Source of the DNA: SXOA01 sp051004015
GTDB lineage: Bacteria; Planctomycetota; Planctomycetia; Pirellulales; Pirellulaceae
Assembly: GCA_051004015.1 (NCBI GenBank)
Contig: JBPCKT010000029.1
Span: forward strand, 62,001-126,000
Length of the DNA stretch: 64,000 nt
Direction of reading: 5' to 3'
Under the pieces are notes generated by a model that did no database searches, had not been told where the DNA came from, and saw only the letters and a program-made list of their open reading frames with translations. A program made the translations under genes and the position numbers. Positions 27,796 through 36,286 of this stretch are shown piece by piece; positions within the stretch are counted from its first letter, which is position 1; every line of letters starts with the position of its first letter.

Positions 27796-27868
27796 GCGGG
27801 TGTAGCTCAGTTGGTAGAGCACCACGTTGCCAACGTGGTTGTCGTGAGTTCGAATCTCATCACCCGCT
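27796..27868 (+). tRNA. tRNA-Gly (anticodon GCC)
   Basis: Acceptor stem GCGGGTG/CACCCGC, discriminator T at 27868, D arm with AGCTCAGTTGGTAGAGC, anticodon stem CCACG/CGTGG around the loop TTGCCAA (anticodon GCC), and a T arm with GAGTTCGAATCTC. CCA is not encoded. Confidence 0.95.
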
Positions 27869-27904
27869 CCTTGCTAAATAACCGCTGACCGTCGGCCCAA
27901 CGTG

Positions 27905-27953
27905 CCCGAAGTCCGGCGAGGGGACCTCGCCCATCTTCGGGTTTGCTGTTTTA
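27905..27953 (+). terminator. Nested hairpin terminator after tRNA-Gly
   Basis: CCCGAAG (27905-27911) pairs with CTTCGGG (27935-27941) and GGCGAGG with CCTCGCC inside it; TTTGCTGTTTT follows. This is the better of the terminator-like hairpins in the window. Confidence 0.65.
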
Positions 27954-28052
27954 ATGGGGCGTGCAGGCTGTCATGACGCCGGCGGAGGCGCAAGAGTTGC
28001 CCCGCGCTGGCGCCCAGTTGATCCCTTTCAGTCCTTTTGACCTCTCACTGCC

Positions 28053-29606
28053 ATGCCCACCACCGAAACTGATGATCGTCCGCAGTCTGAAACCGACGGC
28101 GACACCCCGGCCGAAGCGACGGCGGAGGAGCAAAAGCCCGAAAAGCCCAAGCTGGGCCTGGATGTGAAAATCGCCAAGCCCTCCGCCTGCGAGCGGCACG
28201 TGACCGTGACCATCGGCCGCGAGGACGTGGAGCGGTACATCACGGAGCAGTTCAACGAGATCGCCCCCAAGGCCGAGTTGCCGGGCTTCCGCGCCGGCCG
28301 AGCCCCCCGCAAGCTCGTGGAAAGGCAGTTCAAGAACTCCGTCCACGAGCAGGTCAAAGGCAAGCTGCTGATGGACAGCCTGTCGCAGATCAGCGAAGAA
28401 CACGAATTCTCCGCCATCAGCGAGCCGGATTTCGATTTTGGGGCGGTCAAAATTCCCGACGACGGTCCGCTGGTCTTTGAGTTTGATATCGAAGTGCGGC
28501 CGGAGTTCGACATGCCGCAGTGGAAGGGGCTGCATCTAAAGCGACCGATTTACGACCACACCGAGGAAGACGTCGACTCCCATTTGAAGAAGCTGCTCGC
28601 CAAATATGGCAATTTCGTGGAGCTGGAGGGCCCGGTGGATTCCGGCGATGGCGCAATCGTGAAGGTGAATATCACTTTCCTGGATGGCGACAGCGTCGTT
28701 ACTTCCCGCCACAACGAGATGCTGGCCGTCCGCCCGATCTTGAGCTTCATCGACGCCAAGCTGGAAGGCTTTGACAAGCTGGTCGTGGGGAAAAAGGTCG
28801 GCGACACATTCGAGTCCAAGCTGACCGTCTCCAAGGACTCGGAAAACGAGGCGCTCCGCGGCAAGGAGCTCACGGCAAAGTTTGAGCTCCTGGAAATCCG
28901 GCAACTGAAATTGCCCGAGCTGGATGACGGCTTCCTGGATCGTATCGGCGGCTTCAAGGACGAGGCGGAATTGCGGGCCGAAGTGCGGAAAGAGCTCGAC
29001 CGCCAACTGAAATACCAGCAGCAGAAGCAAGTCCGGGAGCAAATCACCGGGCTCCTGACCGTCGCCGCCACCTGGGATCTGCCGCCGGAGCTGCTCCGCC
29101 GCCAGTCCAAGCGGGAGCTCGACCGGGCCATCATGGAATTGCAGTCCAGCGGCTTCGACAACTCCGCCATCAACACCCACGCCAACGAACTCCGCCGCAA
29201 CGCCCTTTCGTACACGGCTCGGGCCCTCAAGGAGCACTTCATCCTGGAGCGGATTGCCGAGGACGAGAAGATCGACGCCGTGCCGGAAGACTTCGACAAG
29301 GAAATCGAGCTGATCGCCGAACAGATGGACGAAAGCGCCCGCCGGGTTCGCGCCCGACTGGAGAAGAAGGGGCAGATCGACTCCCTCCGCAATCAGATTG
29401 TGGAGCGAAAGGTCATCGAGTTGATCACGTCCACCGCCACGTTCGAGGATACCGCCTACCAGCCCCCCAAAAACGACACGTCGGCCGTCTCCTTTGCCAT
29501 CGCCGGCGGCGATGGCGGCGCGAACATCCCCGAGGCCAAGCACGCGGGGAGCGACGAGGAACAGGTGCCCGGGGCGCTGAAGCAGCCGACCAAGAAATCC
29601 GAATGA
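28053..29606 (+). CDS. tig: Trigger factor
   Basis: 517 residues. The ribosome-binding loop signature PGFRAGRAP lies near residues 76-84, after an acidic about 40-residue N-terminal extension that E. coli Tig lacks. The PPIase-like middle domain (GDGAIVKVNITFLDGD) and the helical C-terminal arms (DDGFLDRIGGFKDEAELRAEVRKELD) follow. Trigger factor binds nascent chains at the ribosomal exit tunnel. The two ClpP genes follow on the same strand, the common tig-clpP arrangement. ATG 28053; the C-terminal 50 residues are Gly/Ala/Lys-rich and not conserved-looking. Confidence 0.95.
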   Translation: MPTTETDDRPQSETDGDTPAEATAEEQKPEKPKLGLDVKIAKPSACERHVTVTIGREDVERYITEQFNEIAPKAELPGFRAGRAPRKLVERQFKNSVHEQVKGKLLMDSLSQISEEHEFSAISEPDFDFGAVKIPDDGPLVFEFDIEVRPEFDMPQWKGLHLKRPIYDHTEEDVDSHLKKLLAKYGNFVELEGPVDSGDGAIVKVNITFLDGDSVVTSRHNEMLAVRPILSFIDAKLEGFDKLVVGKKVGDTFESKLTVSKDSENEALRGKELTAKFELLEIRQLKLPELDDGFLDRIGGFKDEAELRAEVRKELDRQLKYQQQKQVREQITGLLTVAATWDLPPELLRRQSKRELDRAIMELQSSGFDNSAINTHANELRRNALSYTARALKEHFILERIAEDEKIDAVPEDFDKEIELIAEQMDESARRVRARLEKKGQIDSLRNQIVERKVIELITSTATFEDTAYQPPKNDTSAVSFAIAGGDGGANIPEAKHAGSDEEQVPGALKQPTKKSE

Positions 29607-29620
29607 CCCGGTCAAATGTC

Positions 29621-29700
29621 GAAATTCGAATGACGAATGGCGAATGAGGTTGGCAACGGAGGGTTTTCAATTCGGAATTCGCCATTCGAGTTTCGTCATT
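29621..29700. repeat. Imperfect inverted repeat between tig and clpP
   Basis: GAATGACGAATGGCGAATGA on the left is matched by a complementary block, TTCGCCATTCGAGTTTCGTC, about 40 bases to the right. Sub-words such as GAATGACGAA and CGAATGG repeat within the arms. It lies between tig and the first clpP gene and could modulate read-through between them. Confidence 0.5.
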
Positions 29701-29777
29701 CTCCCAACTGCCCTAGCCGGAATTGCCTGAGGGCTGAATAATGCTGGTATCTTTCCTCTTCCCAGGATTCTCGCCTC

Positions 29778-30410
29778 ATGAGCCAGCCGTTCCCGCAACC
29801 GGTCTTTGATTCGCAGTCCTACCAGAGCTACCAGCGGCAGCGCCAGTTGACGCTGGGGGATCTGCTGCTGGAAAACCGGATCGTGTTTCTCCAAGGGGAG
29901 ATCCACACCGGCAACGCCAACGAAGTGGTGATGAAGCTGCTCTATCTGCAGAGCGAGAACCGCCGCAAGGAGATCCACTTCTACCTGAATTCTCCCGGCG
30001 GCGACGTGGCGGCCACGCTGGCCATTTACGACACGATGCAGATCCTCAGTTGCCCGGTGGGCACCTACTGCGTCGGCCAGGCCGCCAGCGGAGCTGCCGT
30101 GCTTTTGGCCGGCGGCACCAAGGGAAAACGGCACATCCTGCCCAACGCCCGCGTCATGCTGCACCAGCCCTACGGCGGCGTGCAGGGGCAGATCAGCGAC
30201 ATTGAAATCCAGGCGAATGAAATCATCCGTTACCGCGAAGTGCTGAATCAAATCCTGGCCAACCACACCGGCCAGTCGCTGGAGCGGATTGCCAAGGACA
30301 CTGACCGCGACTTCTTCATGGGAGCGGAAGACGCCAAAAAATACGGCGTCGTGGACGATATTGTTGCCAAGATTCCCGGTGGCGAGCCGGAAGAGAAGGA
30401 CGACAAGTAA
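29778..30410 (+). CDS. clpP: ATP-dependent Clp protease proteolytic subunit, first copy
   Basis: 210 residues. ClpP fold with the catalytic triad in place: Ser104 in GQAASGAAVLL, His129 in MLHQP and Asp in KDTDRDF. The serine motif reads AASG rather than the usual AASMG, one residue past the nucleophile, a mild change also expected in diverged paralogues. The N-terminus (MSQPFPQPVFDSQSYQSYQRQRQLTLGD) is longer than in the second copy, and the C-terminus ends in a charged EEKDDK tail. ClpP forms double heptamers with ClpX/ClpA. The second clpP gene starts 48 bases downstream. Confidence 0.93.
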   Translation: MSQPFPQPVFDSQSYQSYQRQRQLTLGDLLLENRIVFLQGEIHTGNANEVVMKLLYLQSENRRKEIHFYLNSPGGDVAATLAIYDTMQILSCPVGTYCVGQAASGAAVLLAGGTKGKRHILPNARVMLHQPYGGVQGQISDIEIQANEIIRYREVLNQILANHTGQSLERIAKDTDRDFFMGAEDAKKYGVVDDIVAKIPGGEPEEKDDK

Positions 30411-30458
30411 TTCGAGCAGCCCACAGCAAGCGCACCATCCAGCCGGAGCTTTATCCCC

Positions 30459-31070
30459 ATGCCGATGATTCCTTACGTTGTTGAGAAAAGCGGCCGCGAA
30501 GAGCGCGTGTATGACATCTACAGCCGGCTGCTCAAGGACCGCATTGTGTTCCTGGGTTCGCAGGTCAACGACGAAGTCGCCAATTCGATCGTCGCCCAGC
30601 TGCTGTTCCTGCAGTCGGACGATCCCAAGGCGGATATTCACCTGTACGTGAACTCCCCCGGCGGCAGCGTCAGCGCCGGCCTGGCCATCTACGACACCAT
30701 GCAGTTTGTCACCTGCGACGTGGCGACTTATTGCATCGGTCAGGCCGCTTCGATGGGCGCGGTCCTGCTGACGGCTGGCGCTCCCGGCAAGCGGTTCGCC
30801 CTCCCCAACGCCCGCATCATGATCCACCAGCCGCTGGCGGGAATGCAGGGGACGGCGGAAGAGATCATGATTCACGCCAAGGAATTCCGCCGCATCAAGC
30901 AGCGGATGAACGAGATCCTGATCAAGCACACCGGCCATCCGCTCGAGAAGATCGAGAAGGACACCGACCGCGACCGCTTCATGTCCGCCGAAGAAGCTGC
31001 CGAGTACCGGATCGTCGATAAAGTCATCACGCAAATGCAGATCGTGCCCCGGCCGACGGCGAAGGAATAG
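30459..31070 (+). CDS. clpP: ATP-dependent Clp protease proteolytic subunit, second copy
   Basis: 203 residues, the more canonical copy: N-terminus MIPYVVEKSGREERVYDIYSRLL, Ser98 in GQAASMGAVLL, His in MIHQP, Asp in EKDTDRD. With the first copy it may form mixed ClpP1P2 rings or act separately. clpX, which often follows, is absent; a palindrome-rich 192-base gap and fabF come next. Confidence 0.95.
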   Translation: MPMIPYVVEKSGREERVYDIYSRLLKDRIVFLGSQVNDEVANSIVAQLLFLQSDDPKADIHLYVNSPGGSVSAGLAIYDTMQFVTCDVATYCIGQAASMGAVLLTAGAPGKRFALPNARIMIHQPLAGMQGTAEEIMIHAKEFRRIKQRMNEILIKHTGHPLEKIEKDTDRDRFMSAEEAAEYRIVDKVITQMQIVPRPTAKE

Positions 31071-31090
31071 ATTGGGCGGACGATAAACTC

Positions 31091-31208
31091 CTTGTTCCCC
31101 CGCTCCGCGTGGGAACACACGTCTTCGCCGCTCCGCGGCATCTGCCACTAAAGGGACGCAGAGCGCCCACGAACGTGCATTCCCACACAGACCGTGGGAA
31201 CGAGAGTC
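31091..31208. repeat. Two copies of a CGTTCCCACG-type palindrome
   Basis: At 31091 and 31179 lie palindromes built on TTCCC(A/C)CGC...GTGGGAA, the first with CCGCTCCGCGTGGGAAC, the second with ACAGACCGTGGGAACGAG. A third, cleaner copy is at 33209-33239. They fill the gap between clpP and fabF and could act as transcript ends. Confidence 0.65.
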
Positions 31209-31262
31209 TTGATCGTGGTATAATTCCAGCTTCTCCTTTGAACCTCAATAAGCAGTGGTTTT

Positions 31263-32546
31263 ATGCGAAAGCGCGTGGTCGTGACGGGTGTCGGCGCGGT
31301 GAACCCGATGGGGCACAACGTGGAGGAAGTCTGGGCCGGGCTCAAGGAAGGGAAGTCCGGCGTCGCGCTGACGACCATCTTTGATGCCAGCAAGTTCCCC
31401 ACCAAGATTTCGGCCGAGGTCAAGAATTGGGACATCACCAAGGTCGGCGAAGACGCCGAAAAATGGAAGCATCGCGGACGGCACACGAAGTTTGCCGCGG
31501 GCGCGGCCATCCAGGCGATGGCGGAATCGGGCGTGCTGGATGCGATCAAGAATCCCACCCGTTTTGGCGTCTATCTGGGCTGTGGGGAAGGAAGCCAGGA
31601 CTTTGGCAGTTTCTCACGGATGATGGTGGCTGCCCTCACGCCGGATGGGCTGGACGTGGTCAAGTTCACGCAGGCCGGTCTGGAAACCCTCAACCCACTG
31701 GCGGAGATCGAGCAGGAGCCGAACATGCCGGCCGGCTACGTGGCTGGAATGTTCAACGCCCAGGGGCCGAACGCCAACTGCCTCACCGCCTGTGCCGCCA
31801 GCAGCCAGGCGATTGGCGAAGCCGTCGAAATCATCCGCCGCGGCGATGCCGACGTGATGCTTTCCGGCGGGGCCCATAGCATGATCCATCCCTTCGGCGT
31901 CACCGGATTTAATCTGCTGACGGCGCTGTCCACCAGCAACGACGAACCGACCAAGGCCAGCCGCCCGTTCGACCGTCAGAGAAACGGCTTTGTGCTCGGT
32001 GAAGGGGGCGCGATGGTGGTGCTGGAGGAACTGGAGCACGCGAAACGCCGTGGGGCCAAGATTCATGCCGAAATCATGGGCTACGGCACCACGGCCGATG
32101 CGTATCGCATCACCGACATCCATCCCGAAGGGCGCGGGGCGATTAGCTGCATGAAGATGGCCATCGCCGACGCGGGGCTGAATCCGGCGGACATCCAGTA
32201 CGTAAATGCCCACGGCACCAGCACGTCCGTGAACGACCGCGTGGAGTCGCTAGCCTGCAAGGTCGTATTCGGCGACCGGGCCTATCAAACCCCCGTCTCC
32301 AGCACCAAGAGCATGATGGGGCATTTGATTGCCGCCGCCGGCGTGACCGAGCTCATCGTCTGCCTCATGGCGATGCGCGATAACGTGCTGCCGCCGACCA
32401 TCAACTACGAGAATCCCGACCCCGATTGCGACCTGGACTACGTTCCCAACGCCGCCCGCCAGGCGAAGTGCGACTACGTCCTCAGCAACAGTTTTGGATT
32501 TGGCGGGCAGAATATTTCGTTGGTGGCGGGGAGGTTTAAGGGGTGA
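31263..32546 (+). CDS. fabF: 3-oxoacyl-ACP synthase II (KAS II)
   Basis: 427 residues. The Cys-His-His triad is present: Cys about 177 in TACAASSQ, His in VNAHGTSTSVND, His in KSMMGHLIAAAG, with Lys just before. N-terminus MRKRVVVTGVGAVNPMG and C-terminus NSFGFGGQN are classical. It condenses malonyl-ACP with acyl-ACP in fatty acid elongation. The gene stands alone; no acpP is next to it. Confidence 0.94.
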   Translation: MRKRVVVTGVGAVNPMGHNVEEVWAGLKEGKSGVALTTIFDASKFPTKISAEVKNWDITKVGEDAEKWKHRGRHTKFAAGAAIQAMAESGVLDAIKNPTRFGVYLGCGEGSQDFGSFSRMMVAALTPDGLDVVKFTQAGLETLNPLAEIEQEPNMPAGYVAGMFNAQGPNANCLTACAASSQAIGEAVEIIRRGDADVMLSGGAHSMIHPFGVTGFNLLTALSTSNDEPTKASRPFDRQRNGFVLGEGGAMVVLEELEHAKRRGAKIHAEIMGYGTTADAYRITDIHPEGRGAISCMKMAIADAGLNPADIQYVNAHGTSTSVNDRVESLACKVVFGDRAYQTPVSSTKSMMGHLIAAAGVTELIVCLMAMRDNVLPPTINYENPDPDCDLDYVPNAARQAKCDYVLSNSFGFGGQNISLVAGRFKG

Positions 32547-32596
32547 GAGGGAATGGATTTCAAATTTGAGATTTGAGACCGTAAGATTTTGCAGAA

Positions 32597-33163
32597 TCAT
32601 TCGCCCCCGAAAATGAACTCGGCAGCAAGAGTGAAGCAGCAGATGGTCAAGGCTATGTAAGCTACTTTCGGACTGACCGGCCTCGGCGATTTTCCCAACC
32701 CAAACTCAGTTCCCTGGCCGTGCCACAGCCAGACTCCGCCGGGGACCGTGACGAGGCCGAAGAGCCAGAGGTGCCAGAGCTCCGAGCCGTGGCGGAGCAT
32801 CTCGCCGCAGTCGCCGATTCGGCCAAAGGAGCCGAGACTGATGTAGAGGCCATTGGCCACCAGGCAGAAACCGGCGAAGAATCGCAGTACGAAGCTCCCC
32901 GGCATCTTGGCTGCTGCCGCGGCCAGCCAAAGAGGGAGCGGAATCAGGACGCCAACGAGCGGGCCGGCCCAGACTACGGCGAGCGGTGCCGGGTTTTCCG
33001 CCAGGTCCGTCCGCGAGATAGTCAGCGGATGCAGCACGACTTGCTGGACTCTTCCGCCCGTAAGCCACGCTCCACACACGTGACCCAGCTCGTGGACTGC
33101 CTGCATTCCCAGCCAAGAGCCGAGGAGGGTGGAAGCAATCAGAATCTCGCGATGGAACTGCAT
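32597..33163 (-). CDS. Predicted M50-like membrane metalloprotease
   Basis: 188 residues from ATG 33163 (MQFHREILIASTLLG). An HExxH motif (HELGH, residues 24-28) lies inside the first hydrophobic segment, as in site-2-protease-type enzymes; a further candidate ligand is in the GRIGDCGEML stretch. Four to five hydrophobic segments. Shorter than characterised site-2 proteases and lacking a clear NPxxxxLDG motif, so activity is inferred from the zinc motif alone. Its upstream region holds the palindrome at 33209. Confidence 0.65.
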   Translation of the reverse strand: MQFHREILIASTLLGSWLGMQAVHELGHVCGAWLTGGRVQQVVLHPLTISRTDLAENPAPLAVVWAGPLVGVLIPLPLWLAAAAAKMPGSFVLRFFAGFCLVANGLYISLGSFGRIGDCGEMLRHGSELWHLWLFGLVTVPGGVWLWHGQGTEFGLGKSPRPVSPKVAYIALTICCFTLAAEFIFGGE

Positions 33164-33208
33164 CGCCGCATTGTAAGGCAGTCCTGCCGCGGAGCGGCCA
33201 AGAAATGG

Positions 33209-33239
33209 CGTTCCCACGCGGAGCGTGGGAACGAGGACT
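33209..33239. repeat. Palindrome CGTTCCCACG...CGTGGGAACG
   Basis: A clean palindrome with CGGAG in the centre, in the short gap between two minus-strand genes. Its sequence family also appears twice near 31.1 kb. Confidence 0.75.
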
Positions 33240-33256
33240 TGCGAGCGACGCTTTTG

Positions 33257-33553
33257 TTAATTGCCGATGCTGGGCGGGTTCGCCGTCAGGAAATCGCGCG
33301 GGCCGCGGGTGGTGTAGTAGGGGTAGCCGACCTGGGCGGTAGCTGGGCCTTGCGGGCCGTCGTACGTGCGGGTGTGGTGGTGGCCGTAGTTGGCGTTGCG
33401 ATTGTCGGCCAGGCCGCTCCCGCCGCCGCCATAACGACCCAGGCCGTGACGGCTGCCGTGGCCGCCAGCTCCATCACAGAGGTTGACGGTATGGCAGCCG
33501 CTGGCGGCACAGACGACGAGCAGCGCGAGCGCGCAGAGCAGGCGAGCCTTCAT
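33257..33553 (-). CDS. Small Gly/His-rich lipoprotein
   Basis: 98 residues from ATG 33553, with a lipobox (ALLVVCAASGC, Cys about 19). The mature part is rich in Gly, His, Asn and Tyr and ends in GPRDFLTANPPSIGN, a C-terminal form I recognise from planctomycete lipoproteins. No function known. Confidence 0.7.
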   Translation of the reverse strand: MKARLLCALALLVVCAASGCHTVNLCDGAGGHGSRHGLGRYGGGGSGLADNRNANYGHHHTRTYDGPQGPATAQVGYPYYTTRGPRDFLTANPPSIGN

Positions 33554-33761
33554 GGCCGGTGATTCCTTGAAAGACGTGGGTCGAGCCGGCCTGGGGCGGG
33601 CCGGGGGAATGTGGCGGGCCTTGCGGGAGGCCGCCGCGGAATGTGATTTTCGCATACTCCGCCTACGAAAGAGCATCGGCGGCAAAGGCGGAAAAATTGA
33701 ACAAAACGGCATACCCGGCATAACTGGCGTTAAGTGGGGAAGCCGGCGGGAAGTTTGCGGA

Positions 33762-33856
33762 CACAAGCCTGAAGCGCAAGCGAAGGAAAAACGCTGACAC
33801 CTTGACGGGCCGAACTGGCTGGTCGCACTGTCCTTCGCTTGCGCTTCAGGCTTGTG
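33762..33856. repeat. Perfect 26-bp inverted repeat overlapping a gene end
   Basis: The arms at 33762-33787 and 33831-33856 are perfect reverse complements (each begins CACAAGCCTG or ends CAGGCTTGTG), with a 43-base spacer. The right arm contains the stop codon of the PilZ-like gene and encodes its last residues (IAQA). Confidence 0.8.
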
Positions 33857-34283
33857 CGATGCAATACAGAGCCAGCAAGCCGAGCAGCATCCCCACGATC
33901 GCGGTCACGCCGATGCCTGCCGCCGTGCCGCTGTCCACGCTGAAGGAGCGCGAGGGCCAAAATAGATAATCGCCCCAGGAAGCCCAGTCGGGTGCTTCCT
34001 CGCCCCCCACGGGCAAGTCCCGAAGCCGCATCAGTCCCAGCAGCCTGCCATCCGAGAAATGCTCGATGCGAGCGACCCGCGTTTCATACAGCCCGGCTGC
34101 CGATTTCAGGGCATGCACCTGATTCTGCCGGATGTCCACGTCCCCGCATAGCGCCACCGCGAATCCGCCGGCCGATTCGTCGACAATGCGCACGTCCACC
34201 GACTCGTCGCCGACGAGGAGTGCAGCTTGCTCCCGCCCCTCCGGGATCACGCTGCGAAACGATTGGCGTTGGTCGAAATCCAT
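33846..34283 (-). CDS. PilZ-like protein with C-terminal membrane helix
   Basis: 145 residues. The N-terminus MDFDQRQSFR followed about 20 residues later by VDESAGGFAV fits the RxxxR...(D/N)xSxxG pattern of PilZ c-di-GMP receptors, though the spacing is a little long. A hydrophobic segment at residues about 118-142 precedes the end. It could be a membrane-tethered c-di-GMP sensor. The last residues come from the inverted repeat. Confidence 0.5.
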   Translation of the reverse strand: MDFDQRQSFRSVIPEGREQAALLVGDESVDVRIVDESAGGFAVALCGDVDIRQNQVHALKSAAGLYETRVARIEHFSDGRLLGLMRLRDLPVGGEEAPDWASWGDYLFWPSRSFSVDSGTAAGIGVTAIVGMLLGLLALYCIAQA

Positions 34284-34424
34284 ATCCGGCCCTGGGGCGG
34301 GAGCGCGCGTGCATACACCCTGAAACTTAGGTCATCCTCCGAGCGCGGGCACCGTGACGAGAACCGGGAATGCCGGGCGAAACCAAGTGGGGTTGTGCGG
34401 CTCGTGCGGATTGCGCCGCGAGGT

Positions 34425-34814
34425 CTAATTGCTTGGATCCCAGCCATATCCGACAACTCGCAGGCCCGTTTCGGTCATCTGGAGCGGGAACTCCCCGACC
34501 AGCGCCAGGGCCTCGGCGACTCCTGCCATCCCCTCGGCCGGAACTTCCAGCCAGTCAATTTCCCGGTACGGGCCGTATGGATAGGGCAGGACATCCCCCA
34601 AGCAAGTTTCCAGAACGGCATCAGCCGCGGGGACGTGGGCCAGGAACACTCGCTCGTCGCGGAGGAACTTCCAGCGGAGGGATCCCACCCCAAATTCCCG
34701 CAGTGCTCCCAAGAGCTTGCGCCACTTGGTATCGCTCATGTGGCAGGCAGTCGCGCGGCCGATGGTCGAGTTCATGCGCCGCTGGATTTCGCGTTTTTCT
34801 TCGTCATCGGACAT
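34425..34814 (-). CDS. Hypothetical protein (DUF6678-like)
   Basis: 129 residues from ATG 34814 (MSDDEEKREIQRRMNSTIGR). MSDTKWRKLLGAL in the middle resembles the DUF6678 family, a tentative match. No catalytic motif. It starts 10 bases downstream of the preceding gene's stop and forms a tight trio with the two genes that follow in this list. Confidence 0.55.
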   Translation of the reverse strand: MSDDEEKREIQRRMNSTIGRATACHMSDTKWRKLLGALREFGVGSLRWKFLRDERVFLAHVPAADAVLETCLGDVLPYPYGPYREIDWLEVPAEGMAGVAEALALVGEFPLQMTETGLRVVGYGWDPSN

Positions 34815-34824
34815 CGTGAAGCCC

Positions 34825-35709
34825 TCAATCGCCAAAGCAAACAACCCGACGTTTCTTCCGCTGTGCCCGTCGGACGATGCGCTCCCACTCCGCGATCAAT
34901 TCCAAGAATCGTTCCCGCTCCACCGGCGAATAAAACTCCTTATACACCGGAGTCACCTGTGTGCCGGTATGCACGTCCCAGGTTTCCGGCTGAGACTGGA
35001 CAATCGCGCGGGCTTGAGCCAGGAACCGCCGCAGAGTCCGCAGGTTCTCCCCCTCAAAAACGGCATGGCCGTATAAATCGATGCATTGGCCGGTATCCTG
35101 GAGCAGTGTTGTCTTGAAGAGCGGGTCAAGGAACCAGTAGTACCCGTCGCTTTCGAGAGACAACCAATTCTCCTCCTGCGACGGGCGGCAAAACGATGCA
35201 TTGTCTCCAATGCTGATGTACATGGCTGCCTCGCTGTTCCGACAAGACTTGCAGTGTAGCGTGGCTTGGGCAGGGTACTGGTCATTCCCTTCCAGCCTGA
35301 CCGACGTGACGTTGACAAAGGGAGCAAATCGCAGCCCCTCCAGGAACTCGATGAATTGGGAGCGCAGCGGCTCAGGGACCGGATCGTCACTCCAGATGCT
35401 CACATCGTAACGCTCGGCCCGCCCGCAGATTGGCGGACGCCCCGGCAGCGGGAAGCGAAAGGTCCAGATGGGTCCCCGGCGGCGGGCGTCTATCTCGGCA
35501 ATCCGCATCGCCCCCGCCACCGCGCTTGCCCCTTCAAGCGCGCCGCGTTGCAGGAAAGCGTCGTAATCCCGCCAGGCGAAGTCCTGCGGGATGACCTCCA
35601 CGTCGGGAAAGGCTCGCCGCAAGCGGGCAATCACAACGGTCGGGTCGAAACAGCCTACGATACCGCTATCCATTCCGGCCCCGGTGACGCTTGCGGAAAT
35701 CGTAAACAT
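34825..35709 (-). CDS. Hypothetical protein, immunity-protein-like layout
   Basis: 294 residues, soluble, no signal peptide. It begins MFTISASVTGAGMDSG and has aromatic-rich segments (FPDVEVIPQDFAWRDYDAFL, ESDGYYWFLDPLFK). A short CKSC motif lies near residue 155. I do not recognise the family; the mixture of a short conserved N-terminal block and an acidic C-terminal half is reminiscent of polymorphic-toxin immunity proteins, which is only a guess. Confidence 0.55.
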   Translation of the reverse strand: MFTISASVTGAGMDSGIVGCFDPTVVIARLRRAFPDVEVIPQDFAWRDYDAFLQRGALEGASAVAGAMRIAEIDARRRGPIWTFRFPLPGRPPICGRAERYDVSIWSDDPVPEPLRSQFIEFLEGLRFAPFVNVTSVRLEGNDQYPAQATLHCKSCRNSEAAMYISIGDNASFCRPSQEENWLSLESDGYYWFLDPLFKTTLLQDTGQCIDLYGHAVFEGENLRTLRRFLAQARAIVQSQPETWDVHTGTQVTPVYKEFYSPVERERFLELIAEWERIVRRAQRKKRRVVCFGD

Positions 35710-35720
35710 CGGTGCAGCCT

Positions 35721-36104
35721 CTACTTTGGCCGCTTCTTCGCTGCCTTCTTTTGCTTCGTCGCCTTCGGCTTGAGGGAACTCACGTAAGCGTGGCTCACGT
35801 CGAAAAACTTTTGCAACTCCTGTGTCCTGCTCAGCAGCGTGTCCGGGACTTCGACGTATTCCTTGAGCACGGAACCGTGCTGCTCGCAGAGCTTCGTCTT
35901 GTACTTCTTGAGAAACGCTTCCCGCTCGTCTGCCGGCAACCGCAGCGCAAGATTGCCCGTCTTGGTCAGGAAGCTGAACATGTGACCGTTCACGGACGTG
36001 TACGGCATGGCGGCGCCTTTCCGCTCCACGCTCGGATTGGTGGCCACCAGCTTTTCGTACAGTTCCAGCCTGGCGGCGGGCGTTACGGCGGCTGCTTTGG
36101 CCAT
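35721..36104 (-). CDS. Small TfoX/DUF1801-like protein
   Basis: 127 residues from ATG 36104 (MAKAAAVTPAARLELYEKL); an upstream in-frame start at 36221 adds an unlikely leader. KGAAMPYTSVNGHMFSFLTK and LALRLPADEREAFLKKY resemble the TfoX N-terminal/DUF1801-type alpha+beta fold. The C-terminus is Lys-rich and could bind nucleic acid. It is the first gene of the minus-strand trio and starts 182 bases from the divergent phosphoesterase gene. Confidence 0.55.
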   Translation of the reverse strand: MAKAAAVTPAARLELYEKLVATNPSVERKGAAMPYTSVNGHMFSFLTKTGNLALRLPADEREAFLKKYKTKLCEQHGSVLKEYVEVPDTLLSRTQELQKFFDVSHAYVSSLKPKATKQKKAAKKRPK

Positions 36105-36286
36105 GAGATCACGCACTTTTCTGGCTGACGAATCTGTGCCGCAAGAAACTCGATTCGCTCGTACTTCACTTTTGTAGAGTCGGGAGCCAACCATATCAAG
36201 TGAGGGAAAGACACCTCCCAACCCAGCGGTTTGGATTCGATGGTGGACTGGCGCGGAACGAGGTGATAGGCTGACCAGGAACGTCT

